Source of the DNA: Streptomyces sp. IMTB 2501
GTDB lineage: Bacteria; Actinomycetota; Actinomycetes; Streptomycetales; Streptomycetaceae
NCBI RefSeq assembly: GCF_001953885.1
Contig: NZ_MQUS01000016.1
Span: 161,749 to 225,748, forward strand
Direction of reading: 5' to 3'
DNA: 64,000 bases
How positions within the stretch are numbered: position 1 is the first letter of the stretch; each line of letters opens with the position of its first letter. Both the position numbers and the translations under genes were made by a program. The notes beneath the pieces were generated by a model that was not told the DNA's origin, did no database searches, and saw only the letters and a list, made by a program, of their open reading frames with translations. Of this stretch, positions 26,172 to 38,604 are shown in pieces.

Positions 26172-29100
26172 ATGGCGGGACGGGGCCCGCGCACCGGGGG
26201 CGCTCGCCGGTCGGCGGCGGACGGTACGCGGGAGACGACGGACGGTACGCGGGAGACGACGGACGGCATCCGACGGCCACCTGGCGACCGTACGGAGACG
26301 GAGCCCGGGGGCATCACGGGCACCGGCTACACCACGGGCACGGGCCACTTCACCGGCCCGGACAGCGCTACCGGCCCGGACAGCGCTACCGGCCCGGACG
26401 GCACCACGGGCACCGGCTACACCACAGGCACCTGGCACACCACCGGCACCCCATCCGCCCCTCATCCACCTCACACCCCCCACGCACCCCATCCGCCTCA
26501 TGACACCTCCCGCCCCGCTCCGCCCCTCGTCCAGATCCGCGACCTCGCCGGCCGCCCCCGAGGCGTCGGGTTCCTCGTCGATCACCAGGGCACCCTGCTC
26601 ACCAGCCACGAGGCGGTCGACGGCCTGGTCCGGGTGGTCCTGCAGACCGCGGGCGACCTCACCTGTGTGGTCGGTGCCGACGCCGTCACCCCGCTGCCCG
26701 ACCTCGATCTGGCCCTGGTCCGTACCGAGGGCCTGGGCCTGGAGCCGCTGCCGCTGACCGTGCGGGAGCGGATCGACGCCGGGACCTACGTACGGATCCC
26801 GGCGGGCTGCTGGCGGGAGGCGCGGGTGCTGGCCGCCACCGAGGTGACGTACACCGCCACCGACCGCTTCCGCCTCCTGCCGGACGCACTGGAGCTGGCC
26901 ATCGGCACCGCCGGCCGGGACGCGCTGCGGCTGGGCGGCGGAGCGGCCGGGGGACCAGTAGTCGACGCGGAGACCGGCGCGGTCCTCGGCGTCCTCGGCA
27001 CCGCCCTGCGCTCCGACCAGCGCGACACGGGCTTCGCGGTGCCGCTCCGGCCCGCCGACGGCCCCCTCGCCGAACTGCTCGACCGCAACGCGGCCACCGT
27101 GCCCGCCTACGGCGCCGACCTCAACCTGGCCGGGATCCAGCAGCTGACCGCCACCTCGGTCGGCCAGAACGGCCCGCACGGCTTCCTCGCCGGCACCGTG
27201 GAACCGGTCGAACGCCACGGTGTCGTACGGGAGTTGGCCGCTTTCACGGCCGGGGACCGGACCGTGCTCGGGCTCGTCGGCGACTCGGGCAGCGGCCGTA
27301 CGACGGAACTCGCGGCCCTCGCCGCCCGCCGGGCCGGCGGCGAACGCCCCGCCCCGACGCTGTGGCTGCGCGGCGCCGACCTGGAGGACGCCGACGACTC
27401 CGTGGCCGACGCCGCCCGCCGCACCCTGGAACGGGCCGCCCGGATCGTCGCCGCCGCCCGCTCCGTCGACACCGAGGACCTCGGCGACCTCGGGCCCGAA
27501 CATCTGGCCCGCCTCGCCGCGCTGGCCGGGCGCCCGCTGCTGCTCCTCCTGGACGGCCCCGAGGAGATGCCCCCCGTCCTGGCCCACCGCCTGCCCGAGT
27601 GGACCAGGGGAACGGCCGCCTGGCTGCGCACGACCGGGGCGCGCCTGGTGGTGGCCTGCCGGGAGGAGTACTGGGAGCGCGCCGGAGCGGAGTTCCCCGC
27701 CGACCTGCTGTACTCCCCGGCGGCTCCGCCGGCACCGGCGGATTCCCTGGCCTGCGCGGCAACCGCCGAGATGACCGCCCCAGCCTCCACGCCCCTCCCA
27801 CCCTGCCTGCGCCTCCCCGACCTCACGGCGGACGAGGCCCGCGCGGCCCGTGCCCGGTACGGCATCCCCGACGGGGTCCTCACCGACCGCGACGCCCGGC
27901 ATCCGCTCACCCTCCGGCTGCTGTCCGAGGTCCGGGCCGCCGCCCCGGACGCCCCTGTCGCCGCGCCCGTCGACCGGCACGAGGTGTTCGCGGCCCACCT
28001 GGACCTGATGTGTCTGCGGATCGCGGTCCGGCTCGCCGCCGAGAGCGGGCTGCGCGGCGCGGCCGTACGCCGGCTCGCCGCGCGTGTGGCCGGGCAGGTG
28101 CACGAGGCCGCCCGGCGCAGCCTCGGGCCCGGACAGGGCGAGCTGGAGCGCGCGTCCTTCGAGGCGGTGTTCCCGTGGGGTCCCGCCCCGGCCCGGCTCG
28201 GCGGCGGCACCGGGTGGGCGTCCGCCGTACTCGCCGAGGGCCTCCTGGTCCCGGCCGGAAGCGGCTACCGCTTCGCGCACGAGGAACTGGCCGACTGGAT
28301 CCAGGGCATACACCTCGACCTCGACGAGGCGCTGCGCGCCCTGGTCCACCGCCCCGACACCGCGCGGGAGACCGCTCCCGTACCCGTGCCGCACCATCGC
28401 GTCGGACCCGTCGTCCAGGCCCTGCTGCTCCTCGCCCGGCAGCACGGCACCCACCAACTGGCCGACCGCCTACGGGACTTGTCGGACGCCGTGGACCGCT
28501 ACCCCGGCTCCTGGTGGGCCGCCCGGCTGCTCGCCCGCACCCTGCTCCAGGTTCCGGACGCGACACCGTACACGGACGTGCTGCGGCTGCTCGCCGACCG
28601 CATCGTCGCCTGGCGGCGCGTGGAGCGGCCCGTACCGGGCGAGTTCGGTCCCGGTTTCTGGACCGAGCTGCCGGTCTCCGACACCGAGCGGTTCGACCTG
28701 CTGCGCCGGCTCGTGCTGGCCGACCAGGCACCCCCGGAGGCCGGCGAGCGGGCCGGCGAGCGTTACCTCGACGCCGTCGCCCGGCTGCTCGCCGCCGCGC
28801 CCGCCGCCGTACAGCCACGGCTGACCCGCTGGTTCGACGACGAACGGCCGCTGCCCGCGACCCCGCACGCCACCGTCGCGACCGCCGCACAGGCGCTGCT
28901 GCACACCCACCGGCACGGTGCGCTGGACGACCTCACCGAGATCCTCGTCGCGAGCGCGCACCGGCGCGCCGACGAACTGCTCGCCACGCTCGCCGAGGAC
29001 GAGCCGTCGGCCGTCTGCCGCGCCGTCGACCGCTGGGCCCACGACGAGCGCCCCGCCCGCCGGGTCGCGGCCGTGACGTACGGTCTGAGCGCGGCCCCCC

Positions 29101-29960
29101 ACGTCCGCTCGGAGGCCGACCGCGAACTGCTGCGCTACGCCGCCCTCGCCCTGCTCGCCCGCCCCGCCGACTGCACCCTGCACGGCGGCGCCCTCGCCCT
29201 GCTGGTCCGCGACCCGTACACCCGCGACCGGCACCTCGCCGTGGCCCTGCGCCACTTCGCCGAAGGCGACCCGCAGTTCCCGGCGAGCGCCCTGGCCCCG
29301 GCCCTGACCACCCACCCCGAACCGGTCCTGGAGGCATTCCGCGCCCGGCTGAGCGGCCCGGACACCGGGGAGGCGCTGCGCACCCTCACCGATGTCACCA
29401 CCCCGGCCCTCGCCGGCCGTGTCGCGGCGCTGCTCCAGGACGCGGTACGGCTGCGCCCGGCGACCGCGGGGCCCGTCGCCGCCCACATCGACCGCCGCCT
29501 GGCCCAGGGCCCCACCACCCGCCCGGCCCTGCTGCCCCTGGTCACCGGCCTGCTCGACAATGCTCCGGAACAGCTCCGCGCGGCCCTCGCCACGGTCCTC
29601 GCCGCCGCCGGCACCCCCGCCTGCCGTCCGCTCCGCCGCGAGCTGCTGGAGCTCCTCCTCGCCGGGGAACAGGCCCCCTCCGTGCTGGACGCCGTCCTGC
29701 ACGCGGCGGCCGAGCACGGCGACGGCCGGGAGGAGGAGGTCCGCGGCCTCGTGCACCGCACCGGCCTGCTCCTCGTCCGCACCCCCGAGGGAGCCACCCG
29801 CTTCGACCGCGGCCTGGTCGACCTCGGCCGCCAGGTACCCGGCTTCGCCGCGCAAATGGCCCGCTGGCTGGCCGCCACCCCGGACGACTGGGCCGCCGTG
29901 GTGGGCCCCAGCACCCGCCGCATGCTTGAGAACCTCGCGGGCGTCCGCGTACCCGCGTGA
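26172..29960 (+). CDS. Trypsin-like/P-loop NTPase fusion with degenerate active sites
   Basis: This is a 1262-residue soluble protein. Residues 1-115 are disordered, with tandem repeats (DGTRETT twice, TGPDSA units, a Pro/His stretch). A trypsin-fold domain follows: TSHEAV gives His146 and LDLALV gives Asp179, but the nucleophile motif reads GAAGGPVV, with Ala259 where Ser is expected. A P-loop domain has GDSGSGRT at 370-377, with Arg in place of the Walker-A Lys, and a Walker B in LLLLLDGPEE (Asp461). The remaining 700 residues are Ala/Leu-rich helical repeats. The architecture resembles STAND-type conflict or signalling proteins that couple a protease to an NTPase switch. Here both catalytic parts look compromised. 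GGGGAGG precedes ATG 26172. The function is unknown. Confidence 0.75.
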   Translation: MAGRGPRTGGARRSAADGTRETTDGTRETTDGIRRPPGDRTETEPGGITGTGYTTGTGHFTGPDSATGPDSATGPDGTTGTGYTTGTWHTTGTPSAPHPPHTPHAPHPPHDTSRPAPPLVQIRDLAGRPRGVGFLVDHQGTLLTSHEAVDGLVRVVLQTAGDLTCVVGADAVTPLPDLDLALVRTEGLGLEPLPLTVRERIDAGTYVRIPAGCWREARVLAATEVTYTATDRFRLLPDALELAIGTAGRDALRLGGGAAGGPVVDAETGAVLGVLGTALRSDQRDTGFAVPLRPADGPLAELLDRNAATVPAYGADLNLAGIQQLTATSVGQNGPHGFLAGTVEPVERHGVVRELAAFTAGDRTVLGLVGDSGSGRTTELAALAARRAGGERPAPTLWLRGADLEDADDSVADAARRTLERAARIVAAARSVDTEDLGDLGPEHLARLAALAGRPLLLLLDGPEEMPPVLAHRLPEWTRGTAAWLRTTGARLVVACREEYWERAGAEFPADLLYSPAAPPAPADSLACAATAEMTAPASTPLPPCLRLPDLTADEARAARARYGIPDGVLTDRDARHPLTLRLLSEVRAAAPDAPVAAPVDRHEVFAAHLDLMCLRIAVRLAAESGLRGAAVRRLAARVAGQVHEAARRSLGPGQGELERASFEAVFPWGPAPARLGGGTGWASAVLAEGLLVPAGSGYRFAHEELADWIQGIHLDLDEALRALVHRPDTARETAPVPVPHHRVGPVVQALLLLARQHGTHQLADRLRDLSDAVDRYPGSWWAARLLARTLLQVPDATPYTDVLRLLADRIVAWRRVERPVPGEFGPGFWTELPVSDTERFDLLRRLVLADQAPPEAGERAGERYLDAVARLLAAAPAAVQPRLTRWFDDERPLPATPHATVATAAQALLHTHRHGALDDLTEILVASAHRRADELLATLAEDEPSAVCRAVDRWAHDERPARRVAAVTYGLSAAPHVRSEADRELLRYAALALLARPADCTLHGGALALLVRDPYTRDRHLAVALRHFAEGDPQFPASALAPALTTHPEPVLEAFRARLSGPDTGEALRTLTDVTTPALAGRVAALLQDAVRLRPATAGPVAAHIDRRLAQGPTTRPALLPLVTGLLDNAPEQLRAALATVLAAAGTPACRPLRRELLELLLAGEQAPSVLDAVLHAAAEHGDGREEEVRGLVHRTGLLLVRTPEGATRFDRGLVDLGRQVPGFAAQMARWLAATPDDWAAVVGPSTRRMLENLAGVRVPA

Positions 29961-30132
29961 ACGGCCGCCGCGGTGACGGACGGGGCGGAAGCCGGGAGGC
30001 AGGCGGTGGTCCCGAACGTGCGCCCCGTCACAGCCTCCCTACCGATGCGGGCGCGGGGGACCCGGCGTGGCACCCTTAGACCTGCGCAAGTCTTAAGAGT
30101 CGATATGGACACGGGTTCGAGGAGCGGTCACA

Positions 30133-31080
30133 GTGCAGCGCTGGCGTGGCTTGGAGGACATCCCCCAGGACTGGGGGCGCAGCGTCGTCACCATCGGTTC
30201 CTACGACGGCGTCCACCGCGGCCACCAGCTGATCATCAAGCACGCCGTGGACCGCGCCCGCGAGCTGGGCGTGCCGGCCGTCGTCGTCACCTTCGACCCG
30301 CACCCCAGCGAGGTCGTCCGCCCCGGCAGCCACCCGCCGCTGCTCGCCCCGCACCACCGCCGCGCGGAGCTGATGGCGGAGCTGGGCGTCGACGCGATCC
30401 TGATCCTCCCCTTCACCACCGAGTTCTCGAAGCTGTCGCCGGCCGAGTTCGTGGTGAAGGTCCTGGTGGACAAGCTGCACGCGAAGGCGGTCGTGGAGGG
30501 CCCGAACTTCCGCTTCGGCCACAAGGCCGCCGGCAACGTCGAGTTCCTCACCGAGCAGGGCAAGGTCTACGACTTCGAGGTCGAGGTCATCGACCTGTAC
30601 GTCACCGGCGAGGCGGGCGGCGGTCTGCCGTTCTCCTCGACCCTGACCCGCCGCCTGGTCGCCGAGGGTGACGTCGCGGGTGCCCGCGAGATCCTGGGCC
30701 GCCCGCACCGCGTGGAGGGCGTGGTCGTGCGCGGCGCCCAGCGCGGCCGCGACATGGGCTTCCCGACGGCCAACGTCGAGACTCTCCCGCACACCGCCAT
30801 CCCCGCCGACGGCGTGTACGCCGGCTATCTGCACGTCGAGGGCGAGGCCATGCCGGCCGCGATCTCCGTCGGCACGAACCCGCAGTTCGACGGTACCGAG
30901 CGCACGGTGGAGGCGTACGCCATCGACCGTGTCGGCCTCGACCTGTACGGCCTGCATGTCGCCGTCGACTTCCTCGCGTACGTCCGCGGCCAGGCGAAGT
31001 TCGACTCGCTGGACGCCCTGCTGGAGCAGATCGCCGCGGATGTGAAGCGGTGCCGGGAGATCATCGCCGAGGAGGAGTAG
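30133..31080 (+). CDS. ribF: Bifunctional riboflavin kinase/FAD synthetase
   Basis: RibF converts riboflavin to FMN and then FAD. The 315-residue protein has the N-terminal nucleotidyltransferase domain (VTIGSYDGVHRGHQLI, TFDPHPSEVV, GPNFRFGHKAAGNV) and the C-terminal riboflavin kinase domain (GRDMGFPTANVE). GTG 30133 fits the family start. CTTAGAC and GTCTTAAG, 30-55 bp upstream, form an imperfect inverted repeat. I see no FMN riboswitch in the leader. Confidence 0.96.
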   Translation: MQRWRGLEDIPQDWGRSVVTIGSYDGVHRGHQLIIKHAVDRARELGVPAVVVTFDPHPSEVVRPGSHPPLLAPHHRRAELMAELGVDAILILPFTTEFSKLSPAEFVVKVLVDKLHAKAVVEGPNFRFGHKAAGNVEFLTEQGKVYDFEVEVIDLYVTGEAGGGLPFSSTLTRRLVAEGDVAGAREILGRPHRVEGVVVRGAQRGRDMGFPTANVETLPHTAIPADGVYAGYLHVEGEAMPAAISVGTNPQFDGTERTVEAYAIDRVGLDLYGLHVAVDFLAYVRGQAKFDSLDALLEQIAADVKRCREIIAEEE

Positions 31081-31115
31081 TCCTCTTCTCGTAGACGGTG
31101 TAACGGTGCAACGGA

Positions 31116-31152
31116 AAGGGCGGCCGATGCGGAATGCGCACCGGCCGCCCTT
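31116..31152. terminator. Bidirectional terminator, ribF / EspI-like gene
   Basis: AAGGGCGGCC and GGCCGCCCTT pair over 10 bp between convergent genes that end at 31080 and 31165. Confidence 0.7.
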
Positions 31153-31164
31153 CCTCGTGCCGTT

Positions 31165-34386
<3,222 letters not shown>

Positions 34387-34721
34387 AGTTCCTCCTGGTG
34401 TGGTCGAGCACCCTCATGTCGTGCCGGGGCGACCATGTCGTGTCGTTCCGAGTCGTCCGTAGTCGTTCGGGGCAGCCCGATCCGGCGGTTCTCCCCCTGG
34501 GACACCGACGACCGGTCGACGGGTCGTGCATCGCGCCCGCTCCCAGCCTAATCACCACGAGCCGTACCTCGGCAGGCCCGCCCACCTTCGAGCCGAGCCC
34601 GAACGCCCCGAACCGCCGCACCGGCCGCATGGCTTGGGTGGAGAAATCAGGGAGCAACCGGCAGACAAGTGACGAACAGGAAACGCACCCGCGACGAACA
34701 AATGGGTCAGATACGGGCAGT
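34387..34721. other. Intergenic region upstream of the EspI-like gene
   Basis: These 335 bases lie between two minus-strand genes and must carry the EspI-like promoter. On the minus strand TAGGCT (about 34548-34553) could be a -10, without a good -35. TCGTGTCGT and GTCGT-type short repeats occur at 34430-34470. No gene or strong hairpin was found. Confidence 0.5.
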
Positions 34722-35531
34722 TCAGTCCATCCGACGCGGTGCGCCCAACAATCCGACTTCGGGGTCGGTGGGTTGCGTCAGCACATACTGCCGGTCACGA
34801 TCCGTGCACCACAGGGTGACACCGTCGGGCAACGCCGGCAGCGACTCCACCTCGGCCCGCGTCAGTCCCATGGTGCGCCCCAGCTCGGCGGCCTCGTCCG
34901 GCGAGACCCGCTGGATACCCGCGAGCCGCGCCTGCCGCAGCAGCCGGGGCGCGACGGGGCTGAGATACGGCAGCAGCGTCAGCACCGACTGCCAGGGCCC
35001 GGACACCACGCGTCCGCGTGGCGGCCGCATACCGCAGTCCCGCACCACCACCACGGGTGTACCGGCTGAGGCGCCCTGCGGCGGCACACGGCCGACGTCG
35101 TACACGGACAGACCGTTCTGCCCGCCGCCCATCGCGTGCACCATCTGCATCCAGGCCTGAGGCCTGCCCGTCTCCACCGCGACCCGGGCGCCCGTGGCCG
35201 CCGAGCGCAGCGCCAGCACCTGAGCGGTCCACAGCCCGCCGATCAGCACGACGTCGTACGCCGTCGGCCGGTTGATCCCCAGCACGGCCGGCTGGCCCTC
35301 GGCGTCGACACCGGCCACCACGCCGTCGTCCCCGATGGGCAGCGCGAACGCGTCCAGTTGCTGCACGGACAGCCCGTGTCGCCCGTGCCGGGGCCCGATC
35401 AGCCCCAGCCCGTGCCGCAACAGCTCGATCCCCCGGCGCGGACCGGAGCCCACCGACGGCCCCGCACCAGCACCCGTATCCGTATCCGCCCCCGTGCCCG
35501 GTATCGCGGGCGTCGTCGGAATCGTCGTCAC
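34722..35531 (-). CDS. Type VII locus protein of unknown function
   Basis: This is a 269-residue soluble protein with a disordered N-terminus (residues 1-30) and then a globular part with LGINRPTAYDVVLIGGLWTA, ARVAVETGRPQAWMQMVH and YVLTQPTDPEVGLLG at the C-terminus. I see no signal, transmembrane segment or catalytic motif. Its GTG overlaps the eccE stop by GTGA, so it is coupled to eccE and its product is probably made in proportion to the membrane complex. No counterpart in the mycobacterial core is recognised. It is a candidate Streptomyces-specific component. Confidence 0.7.
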   Translation of the reverse strand: MTTIPTTPAIPGTGADTDTGAGAGPSVGSGPRRGIELLRHGLGLIGPRHGRHGLSVQQLDAFALPIGDDGVVAGVDAEGQPAVLGINRPTAYDVVLIGGLWTAQVLALRSAATGARVAVETGRPQAWMQMVHAMGGGQNGLSVYDVGRVPPQGASAGTPVVVVRDCGMRPPRGRVVSGPWQSVLTLLPYLSPVAPRLLRQARLAGIQRVSPDEAAELGRTMGLTRAEVESLPALPDGVTLWCTDRDRQYVLTQPTDPEVGLLGAPRRMD

Positions 35532-36886
35532 CGCGCACCTCCGAGGGGCAGCGTGGCCAGCATCCCGGGCAGTTGCTCGCGGTCGAGCCGGGCCAGACCG
35601 GCCCCGGCCTGCCGGGCCGCGCTCTCCAGCGCCCGGCGCGCCGCCACGAGCTCGTCGTCACTGCGCCCGGTCACCCGCAGATGGGCGGCCAGGGACACCT
35701 CCTGCCGCTCGCCCTTCGCCAGAGTGAGGCTGAACGTGGTCGCCAGGGCCGGTATCGCCGTGACCCGGGCGACGAAGTGCGGCAACGACTCGCCGCGGGC
35801 CTCGCCCAGTTGAGGCCAGCGCCTGACCCAGTACGTCGTGTGCCGCCGATTGTCGCAGCGCCAGCTGTGCCCGGACTCCTCCGTGCGCCGCTCCCGGGTC
35901 TCCCCGCGCCCGGCTTCGGCGGTGACCAGCGGGTTGGCGCAGGCCGAGGTGGCGAGCGCCGCGACCAGCTCCTCCTCGTCGAGCACCCGTGCGCGGAACC
36001 CGGCGCCGGTCAGCCGGCTCGCCAGATGGTCCGCGGCCCGCGCGACGCACTTCTGCGCGCCGAGCAGCCCGCCACCGCGCGCGGCCACGGCCTCCGCGCA
36101 CAGCTCGGGGTCGAGCTTCAGCGCGATCCAGGTGATGCGCACCGCCGGGGCGCCCGTCCGCTCCTGCAGCGGAAGGTAGTTGGCGACGGCGACGGACTGC
36201 TTGGGCAGATGCAGCGCGGGCGCCGGCTGGGTGTGCAGCACGATCTGCGCGGACTCCAGCCGGATCCCGTCCACCTCCAGTGCGTCCCGCACCAGCGCGA
36301 CCGGCAACGGCTGCCGGCTCCGCTCGGCCCGCAACGCCGTCGCGTCCGCCTCCACCTGGAGCACAGCCGTGACGAACGTGCCGTCCCCGACGACACCGAC
36401 CGGCCGCTGGTCACGGCGGCCGTAGGAGTACGTGCGCAGCGCGGGTTCGCATTCCAGAGCGGGAACCAGGGATGGTTCCGTACCCGGCGGTATCGGGGTG
36501 GTGGCGGCCTTGCGCTGACGTGCCTTCAGCGCGCGTGCCGTGACGATCCATTCGGGCAGCGACCGACCCCGTCGCCGGACGAACGCGAGAGCGACCAACA
36601 ACACCGCCACGACCGCGGCGGGGACCAGGACCACAGGGCTGATGACCCATCCGACGACGAGTGCCGCAGCGGCGAGCTGCGGGAGCACAAGCCGTTGCAG
36701 ACGGAACGAACCGGACTGCGTCGGGCGGACGTGGAGAAGTACCGCGTCCGGGGCGTGCTGTCCCCCGGGCGGTGCCGGCCGCGGTCCCGCCGGTTCCGGA
36801 CCGGTCGCGGAAGGAGCAGGTGTCCGCTCCTGCCGGCGAGTGCGGGCCCGAGTCCCCGAAGCCCTCAATTCATCCCCCGTTTTCAC
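35528..36886 (-). CDS. eccE: Type VII secretion protein EccE
   Basis: EccE is a peripheral subunit of the ESX membrane complex. The 452-residue protein has two adjacent N-terminal transmembrane helices (LVLPQLAAAALVVGWVI, and VVLVPAAVVAVLLVALAFV ending in RRRGRS), then a cytosolic domain with LPVALVRDALEVDGIRLES and SVAVANYLPL, typical of the family. Start choice is uncertain: GTG 36886 lacks a good Shine-Dalgarno sequence, and a TTG seven codons later sits behind GGGGG. It is divergent from eccB and coupled to the 269-residue gene. Confidence 0.85.
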   Translation of the reverse strand: MKTGDELRASGTRARTRRQERTPAPSATGPEPAGPRPAPPGGQHAPDAVLLHVRPTQSGSFRLQRLVLPQLAAAALVVGWVISPVVLVPAAVVAVLLVALAFVRRRGRSLPEWIVTARALKARQRKAATTPIPPGTEPSLVPALECEPALRTYSYGRRDQRPVGVVGDGTFVTAVLQVEADATALRAERSRQPLPVALVRDALEVDGIRLESAQIVLHTQPAPALHLPKQSVAVANYLPLQERTGAPAVRITWIALKLDPELCAEAVAARGGGLLGAQKCVARAADHLASRLTGAGFRARVLDEEELVAALATSACANPLVTAEAGRGETRERRTEESGHSWRCDNRRHTTYWVRRWPQLGEARGESLPHFVARVTAIPALATTFSLTLAKGERQEVSLAAHLRVTGRSDDELVAARRALESAARQAGAGLARLDREQLPGMLATLPLGGAR

Positions 36887-37061
36887 TGCAATTCGCTGGA
36901 AATCCGCTCCTGAGCAAGGCCCTTGAGAGCCCCGGTACCCTACCCGTTCCACGGAGGCGATCTGACACAAGGCATAGTAGGGGGTCGGTCCGACAGCGGA
37001 GGAACGGAGACGCTGGTCTCCGGCCCCCATCCGGACGGCACACGGGGAGAATCAGGGGCAG

Positions 37062-38594
37062 ATGGCATCTCGGCGGGATCAACTCAACGCCTACACCTTT
37101 GCGAAGCAGCGCATGCTCGCGGCGTTCGTCCAGCCTTCCTCCGACGGCTCGGAGGAAGGAGCCCCCAAGCCCCTGCGGGCGATCCTGCCCAGCACCGTCG
37201 TCGGAGTGGTAGTCATGGCGGTGTTCGGCGCCTGGGGCATGTTCCGGCCGACCGCCCCGCAAGGCTGGGACACCCCGGGCGAAAAGGTGATCATCGCCAG
37301 CAAGTCCACCACCCGGTACGTCGTGCTCACCACGAACGGCAGGACCGAGTTGCACCCGGTGCTCAACATGGCGTCGGCGAAACTCCTTCTTGCCGACGGC
37401 AAGGGTGAGGTGGTCACCGTCGATGAGTCGGTCCTGGACAACGGAAAGATCCCGCACGGCGTCACCATCGGCATCCCGTACGCCCCCGACCGCCTGCCCT
37501 CCAGCCAGGAGGCCGGCGCCGAGAAGCGCTGGGCCGTCTGCGAGCGCCCGAGCGCGGGCGGCAGAGCCGTCCAGAAGGCCGCGTTCGTCCTCGCAGCCCG
37601 TGACATGAACAAGACCGAGGGGCCCAGCGAGAAGCTCAGCGGCGGTGACATCCTGTACGTCGCCGATCCGAGCGACAAGCGCTACATCGTGGACGCCCAC
37701 GGCACCGCGTACCCGGTCGACAAGAACAACGAGTTGCTGTTGCGCACCCTGGTCGGTCTGGGCCGGCAGCCCGAGCAGGTGTCGCGGGACTGGCTCGACA
37801 CCCTGCACATGGGTGATCAGATCAAGTTTCCGCAGGTTCCGGGAAAGGTGAGCGCGCCCGCCGGTATCCAGGGCAGCCTGCCGGACAAGGCGAACCAGGT
37901 CGGCATGGTCCTCCGGGCCCCCGACGGCGACCATCAGCAGTACTTCCTCGTCGAGCAGGGCAAGGTGCTGCCCGTCTCGGACTTCACCGCGAAGCTCCTC
38001 CTCAACAGCAGTGCCCTGGTCGGTCTCGGCCAGGCCGGAAAGGCCCTCGACGTCAGCGCGGGTGCGTTCGAGCCCGCCACGACCGCGTTCGCGGCCGACC
38101 AGAAGTGGCCGAGCCTCGAACCGAGGGCGGTCAACGACGCGGACCTCTCGGGTGGCAGCCGCAACACCGTCTGCAACGTCCTGCGCGACGTCGACAAGAC
38201 CGACGGCACGCGGACCACCCTGAGCACCTGGGCGGGCACGGACTTCCCGGCCACGCTCCCCACCGGGTCGTCGAGCGCCTACGTGACCCCCGGATCGGGC
38301 CAGTTCTACCGCCAGTACCAGGGCACGGACACCAAGGTCGGCGGGCTCTTCCTCGTCACTGACACCGGCCTGCGCTACGCCATGCAGTCCAACGCCGACA
38401 GCGACTCGGACGGCACCGAGTACGGCATGACCGCGCAGAGACGCAAGGAGCTGCAGCAGGAAGCCCAACTGGCCCAGATTCACCTCGGATACTCCGATGT
38501 GGACCCGGCACCCATTCCGGCGGCCTGGTCCCTGTTCCTGCCGACGGGACCGCGGCTGTCGACCACGGCGGCAAGCCAGCCGCAGGGTTCGTAG
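37062..38594 (+). CDS. eccB: Type VII secretion protein EccB
   Basis: EccB is the single-pass subunit whose extracytoplasmic domain forms the outer face of the ESX complex. The 510-residue protein starts with the family motif ASRRDQLNAYTFAKQRMLAA, has one transmembrane helix around residues 45-63, and a large exported domain with paired cysteines (VCERPS; TVCNVLRD). GTGLRYAM-like DTGLRYAMQSNADS and the PAAWSLFLPTGPRLS tail are typical. It begins after a 175-bp divergent region shared with eccE and precedes a mycosin by 10 bp. Confidence 0.93.
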   Translation: MASRRDQLNAYTFAKQRMLAAFVQPSSDGSEEGAPKPLRAILPSTVVGVVVMAVFGAWGMFRPTAPQGWDTPGEKVIIASKSTTRYVVLTTNGRTELHPVLNMASAKLLLADGKGEVVTVDESVLDNGKIPHGVTIGIPYAPDRLPSSQEAGAEKRWAVCERPSAGGRAVQKAAFVLAARDMNKTEGPSEKLSGGDILYVADPSDKRYIVDAHGTAYPVDKNNELLLRTLVGLGRQPEQVSRDWLDTLHMGDQIKFPQVPGKVSAPAGIQGSLPDKANQVGMVLRAPDGDHQQYFLVEQGKVLPVSDFTAKLLLNSSALVGLGQAGKALDVSAGAFEPATTAFAADQKWPSLEPRAVNDADLSGGSRNTVCNVLRDVDKTDGTRTTLSTWAGTDFPATLPTGSSSAYVTPGSGQFYRQYQGTDTKVGGLFLVTDTGLRYAMQSNADSDSDGTEYGMTAQRRKELQQEAQLAQIHLGYSDVDPAPIPAAWSLFLPTGPRLSTTAASQPQGS

Positions 38595-38604
38595 GAGGGG
38601 CAGA

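Noticed and set aside
29961..30132. FMN riboswitch before ribF
   Set aside because: The leader is only about 170 bp and lacks the conserved RFN-element blocks. Only a small imperfect inverted repeat is seen.
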